Of a stretch of DNA of 14,652 nt, positions 11,927 to 14,652 are shown in pieces. The stretch is from Collinsella sp. (GTDB taxonomy: Bacteria; Actinomycetota; Coriobacteriia; Coriobacteriales; Coriobacteriaceae). How positions within the stretch are numbered: the stretch's first letter is position 1; each line of letters begins with the position of its first letter. Both the position numbers and the translations under genes were made by a program. The stretch is from NCBI GenBank assembly GCA_022745215.1, contig JAIIWC010000050.1, forward strand, positions 1 to 14,652. Reading direction: 5' to 3'. Under the pieces are notes generated by a model, which worked only from the letters and a program-made list of their open reading frames with translations, searched no databases and was not told the DNA's origin.

Positions 11927-13603
11927 CTACGAGAGCGACGTTCTCAGCAACTCGTTGAAGAGCTTCGGGTTGCCCTTGCCGCGGCTCGCCTTCATGCACT
12001 GGCCCACCAAAAAGCCGATGACCTTCTGGTTGCCGTCACGATACTGCTGCGCCTGCTCGGCACAGTTTGCCAGTACCTCGTCCACAATCGGCTGCAGCGC
12101 ACCGGCGTCGCTCACCTGACGCATGCCGCGCTCGTCGACGATCTTGTTGGGGTCGTCGCCGGTCTGAGCCATGGCCTCAAAGACCTCGTGCGCCTGGTTG
12201 GAGCTGATGGCATCGGTCGCCAGCAGCTTGGCGAGAGCCGCCACCTGAGCCGGCGCGATGCCGGACTCGGCGAGCGACACGCCCGCGCCCTTAAGGTAGG
12301 CGATCATCTCGTTGACCAGCAGGTTTGCGACCGTCTGCGCCTCCTTGCCAGCCATACCGGTAGCGGCAGCCTCAAAGAACTCGGCAAACTCGGGGTCGCC
12401 GGCAATCTGCTCGGCATCGGCCGCCTTAATGCCAAAGTCGGCCTCAAAACGGGCGCGCTTGGCATCGGGCAGCTCGGGAATCTCGCCACGGCAACGGTCG
12501 ATGAACTCGTCGTCCAGATCGAAGGGCGCCAGGTCGGGATCGGGGAACAGACGATAGTCGTCAGCCGTCTCCTTGACACGCATGACCACGGTGCGCTTGC
12601 GGCTGGGCTCCCAGTGGCGGGTCTCCTGATAGATGATTCCGCCCTCCTCGAGCACCTCGGCCTGACGGCAAATCTCGTAGGCAAGACCATCATGCAGGCT
12701 CTTAAACGAGTTGAGGTTCTTAAGCTCGGTCTTGGTGCCCAGCTTGGTCTCGCCACGGCGGCGCAGCGACACGTTACCGTCGCAGCGCATGGAACCCTTC
12801 TCCATGGAGCAGTCCGAAATGCCCAGCGTCACAAAGATGCGACGGAGCTTCTCCATAAACAGGCGAGCCTCCTCGGGCGTACGCAAGTCGGGCTCGGTCA
12901 CGAGCTCAATCAAAGGCGTGCCGCAGCGGTTGTAGTCGACAAGCGACTCGGCAGCGGCGGTAATGCGGCCCTCGGCACCACCCACGTGGACCATCTTGGC
13001 AGCGTCCTCCTCCATGTGGATGCGCAAAATGCGGATGGGCACCGTGTAGGAACCGTCCTCGCGACGCTCGGGCATCTGCAGGCTGGACGCGTCATAACTG
13101 GCCAGATGGCCGGCGCGCTGGTTGCCCTCGCGCATGGTTGACGTCATGGACGTGGACAGGCCCTCGGCGTTGGCCGAAGCGCTCGCCAGGCTCTGGGCCT
13201 CGGCCTCGCCAAACGCGCAGTCGGGGCGCTCGGCGGCACCGCGACCGGTGACGTCCAGGTCCAGGTGACCGTACATGGCAAAGGCGACCGGACCCTGCGT
13301 GGTCTGGAAGTTCTTGGCCATATCGGGATAGAAGTAGTGCTTGCGGTAGAACATCGAGTGGCGCTGGATCTCGCAGTTGGTGGCGAGACCGGCCCTGACG
13401 ATGCTCTCGATGGCGCGCTTGTTGGGCACCGGCAGGGCGCCGGGCAGGCCCAGGCACACCGGGCACACGTTGGCGTTGGGCTCGTCATCGTGGCTGAGCT
13501 TGCAGTTGCAGAACATCTTGGTATCGAGTGCGGTGAGCTCGGTATGGATCTCCAGGCCGATCACGGCCTCCCAATCCTGCAGGACCTCGGAAAGCTCCTT
13601 CAT
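11927..13603 (-). CDS. gatB: aspartyl/glutamyl-tRNA(Asn/Gln) amidotransferase subunit B
   Basis: Kinase/transferase subunit of GatCAB, which converts Glu-tRNA(Gln) and Asp-tRNA(Asn) to Gln- and Asn-tRNA with ammonia from GatA. Visible hallmarks: VIGLEIHTEL (14-23), a zinc-type CNC and CPVC pair (32-34, 47-50), YFYPD (90-94), HMEED (196-200), DYNRCGTPLIELVTEPDL, NLNSFKSL, and the C-terminal YqeY-like tail ending in GKGNPKLFNELL. At 558 aa it is longer than the usual 475-500. The extra length is mainly an insertion of about 65 residues between GHLDLDV (112-118) and HMEED, rich in Ala/Ser. The ATG overlaps the gatA stop by one base (TAATG), preceded by a GGAGG site, so the two are co-translated. 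Confidence 0.96.
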   Translation of the reverse strand: MKELSEVLQDWEAVIGLEIHTELTALDTKMFCNCKLSHDDEPNANVCPVCLGLPGALPVPNKRAIESIVRAGLATNCEIQRHSMFYRKHYFYPDMAKNFQTTQGPVAFAMYGHLDLDVTGRGAAERPDCAFGEAEAQSLASASANAEGLSTSMTSTMREGNQRAGHLASYDASSLQMPERREDGSYTVPIRILRIHMEEDAAKMVHVGGAEGRITAAAESLVDYNRCGTPLIELVTEPDLRTPEEARLFMEKLRRIFVTLGISDCSMEKGSMRCDGNVSLRRRGETKLGTKTELKNLNSFKSLHDGLAYEICRQAEVLEEGGIIYQETRHWEPSRKRTVVMRVKETADDYRLFPDPDLAPFDLDDEFIDRCRGEIPELPDAKRARFEADFGIKAADAEQIAGDPEFAEFFEAAATGMAGKEAQTVANLLVNEMIAYLKGAGVSLAESGIAPAQVAALAKLLATDAISSNQAHEVFEAMAQTGDDPNKIVDERGMRQVSDAGALQPIVDEVLANCAEQAQQYRDGNQKVIGFLVGQCMKASRGKGNPKLFNELLRTSLS

Positions 13604-14652
13604 TACAGCTCGCCTCCCTTCCCGGCAAAATCGGGCGCGACGGAAAGCGCGGGCGCACCCGTGGCGGCATCGGCAAAGCCGCGCTCCAGGGCGCGGGCAA
13701 ACGTGAGCAGCTGACGGTCCTTAAACGCCGGACCCACCAGCTGGGCAGAAACGGGCAGCTGAGTATCCTCGCCCAGGCCCAGCGGCACCGAGATACCACC
13801 GTTGCCGCAAATGTTGAGCGAGATGGTGTACAGGTCGGAGAGGTACATCTGCGTGGGGTCGCTAATCTCGCCAAACTTAAAGGCCGTGCGCGGCGAGGCG
13901 GGCATGAGGATGGTGTCCACCTTGGCATACGCGGCGTCGTAGTCCTGCGTGATGAGCGTACGGGCCTTTTGCGCGGCGTAGTAATACTTGTCGTACACGC
14001 CCGAGCTCAGCAGGTAGGCGCCGAGCATCTGACGGCGCTTGGCCTCGGCGCCAAAGCCGTGGGCGCGCGACAGCGAGCTCTGGTCGGACAGGTTAGCGCA
14101 GCCCTCCTCCTGATAGCCGTAGCGAATGCCGTCGAAACGTGCCAGGTTGGAGAACGCCTCGGCCGGGCCGATGACGTAGTAGGCGGCGATGGCGGCGTCC
14201 AGGTGCGGCAGGTCGACCTCGACCAGCTCGGCGCCCTGGTTCTGCAACTCCTGGGCGGCGCGCTGAACAGCGGCCTTGACCTCGGGCGTCAGGCCCTCGG
14301 CCTCCATAAACGCAGGGATGATGCCCACGCGCTTGCCCTCGATGCTGTCGTTGAGGTGCTCGGTAAAGTCGACGGCACAATCCTGGCTGGTGCAGTCGAA
14401 CGGATCGTGGCCCGCGCCGGTAAGCGCGTTCATGGCCAGCGCGACATCCTCGACCGTGCGGCCAAAGGGGCCCACCTGGTCGAGCGACGAGCCAAAGGCA
14501 ACCACGCCGTAACGGCTCACGGCGCCATACGTGGGCTTAAAGCCCACCACGCCGCACAGCGACGCCGGCTGGCGAATGGAGCCGCCGGTGTCCGAGCCCA
14601 GCGAGAGCGCGACTTCGCCCGCGGCGACGGCTGCAGCGGAGCCGCCCGAGGA
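13603..14652 (-). CDS. gatA: aspartyl/glutamyl-tRNA(Asn/Gln) amidotransferase subunit A (5' part outside window)
   Basis: Glutaminase subunit of GatCAB, an amidase-signature enzyme that releases ammonia for GatB. The window holds the C-terminal 349 residues; the reading frame is open through its last base. It begins in the signature region with SSGGSAAAVAAGE, then GSDTGGSIRQPAS. By comparison with known GatA the nucleophilic Ser is the last one of DTGGS, and the cis-Ser 24 residues earlier is the first codon in view. The catalytic Lys lies upstream, outside the window. Further family sequence follows: GVVGFKPTYGAVSRYG, SSLDQVGPFGRTVEDVA, MPASPRTAFKFGE, and GNGGISVPLGLGEDTQLPVS. It is the gene before gatB in a gatA-gatB operon; gatC is expected upstream. 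Confidence 0.96.
   Translation of the reverse strand, partial: SSGGSAAAVAAGEVALSLGSDTGGSIRQPASLCGVVGFKPTYGAVSRYGVVAFGSSLDQVGPFGRTVEDVALAMNALTGAGHDPFDCTSQDCAVDFTEHLNDSIEGKRVGIIPAFMEAEGLTPEVKAAVQRAAQELQNQGAELVEVDLPHLDAAIAAYYVIGPAEAFSNLARFDGIRYGYQEEGCANLSDQSSLSRAHGFGAEAKRRQMLGAYLLSSGVYDKYYYAAQKARTLITQDYDAAYAKVDTILMPASPRTAFKFGEISDPTQMYLSDLYTISLNICGNGGISVPLGLGEDTQLPVSAQLVGPAFKDRQLLTFARALERGFADAATGAPALSVAPDFAGKGGEL

Noticed and set aside
11882..13141. 419-codon plus-strand open frame
   Set aside because: Antisense to gatB, which has clear family motifs; the composition is that of a complementary-strand shadow.

Overview
The window looks like chromosome from a GC-rich anaerobic Actinomycetota of the Coriobacteriia, most likely Collinsella or a close relative. 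This is inferred from base composition, from the gatA-gatB order of a GatCAB amidotransferase, from a Clostridia/Coriobacteria-type small protein (DUF6110-like) beside a P-type ATPase, and from short palindromic intergenic repeats. It was not checked against any database. All clear protein genes are on the minus strand except a small unknown gene (1067-1501) and an AraC-type regulator (10573-11571).

Layout. 1-420: possible 3' tail of a plus-strand gene, then a gene-poor stretch with two identical 42-nt repeats that resemble the tmRNA 3' end. 421-829: complete minus-strand tmRNA gene (ssrA) with its own hairpin terminator. 1067-1501: unknown 144-aa protein. 1560-2407: antitoxin-PIN toxin operon with a recognisable promoter and repeated GCTAGC operator sites. 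2496-4907: metal-transport operon of a DUF6110-like small membrane protein followed by a P1B-type ATPase that has Cys-Ala-Leu-Lys in place of the usual CPC motif, ended by a strong terminator. 5128-6866: palindrome-rich block around an AAA+ ATPase carrying a C-terminal PD-(D/E)XK-like (DUF4143) domain. The block has a 188-nt near-palindrome, two copies of one short palindrome flanking the gene, and a 77-nt palindrome at its promoter. 6868-10452: two adjoining half-transporters forming a heterodimeric ABC transporter, divergent from the AraC regulator; motifs recall siderophore transporters of the YbtPQ/IrtAB type. 11573-11920: tandem repeats and a 143-nt hairpin between convergent genes. 11927-14652: gatB and the 3' part of gatA; GatB carries an unusual insertion of about 65 residues.

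Most promising for follow-up: (1) the DUF6110-like/P1B-ATPase pair, whose architecture recalls mycobacterial PacL-Ctp metal efflux pairs; (2) the palindrome-bounded AAA+/PD-(D/E)XK cassette; (3) the long intergenic hairpins; (4) the GatB insertion. The rest is housekeeping or of a well-known type.
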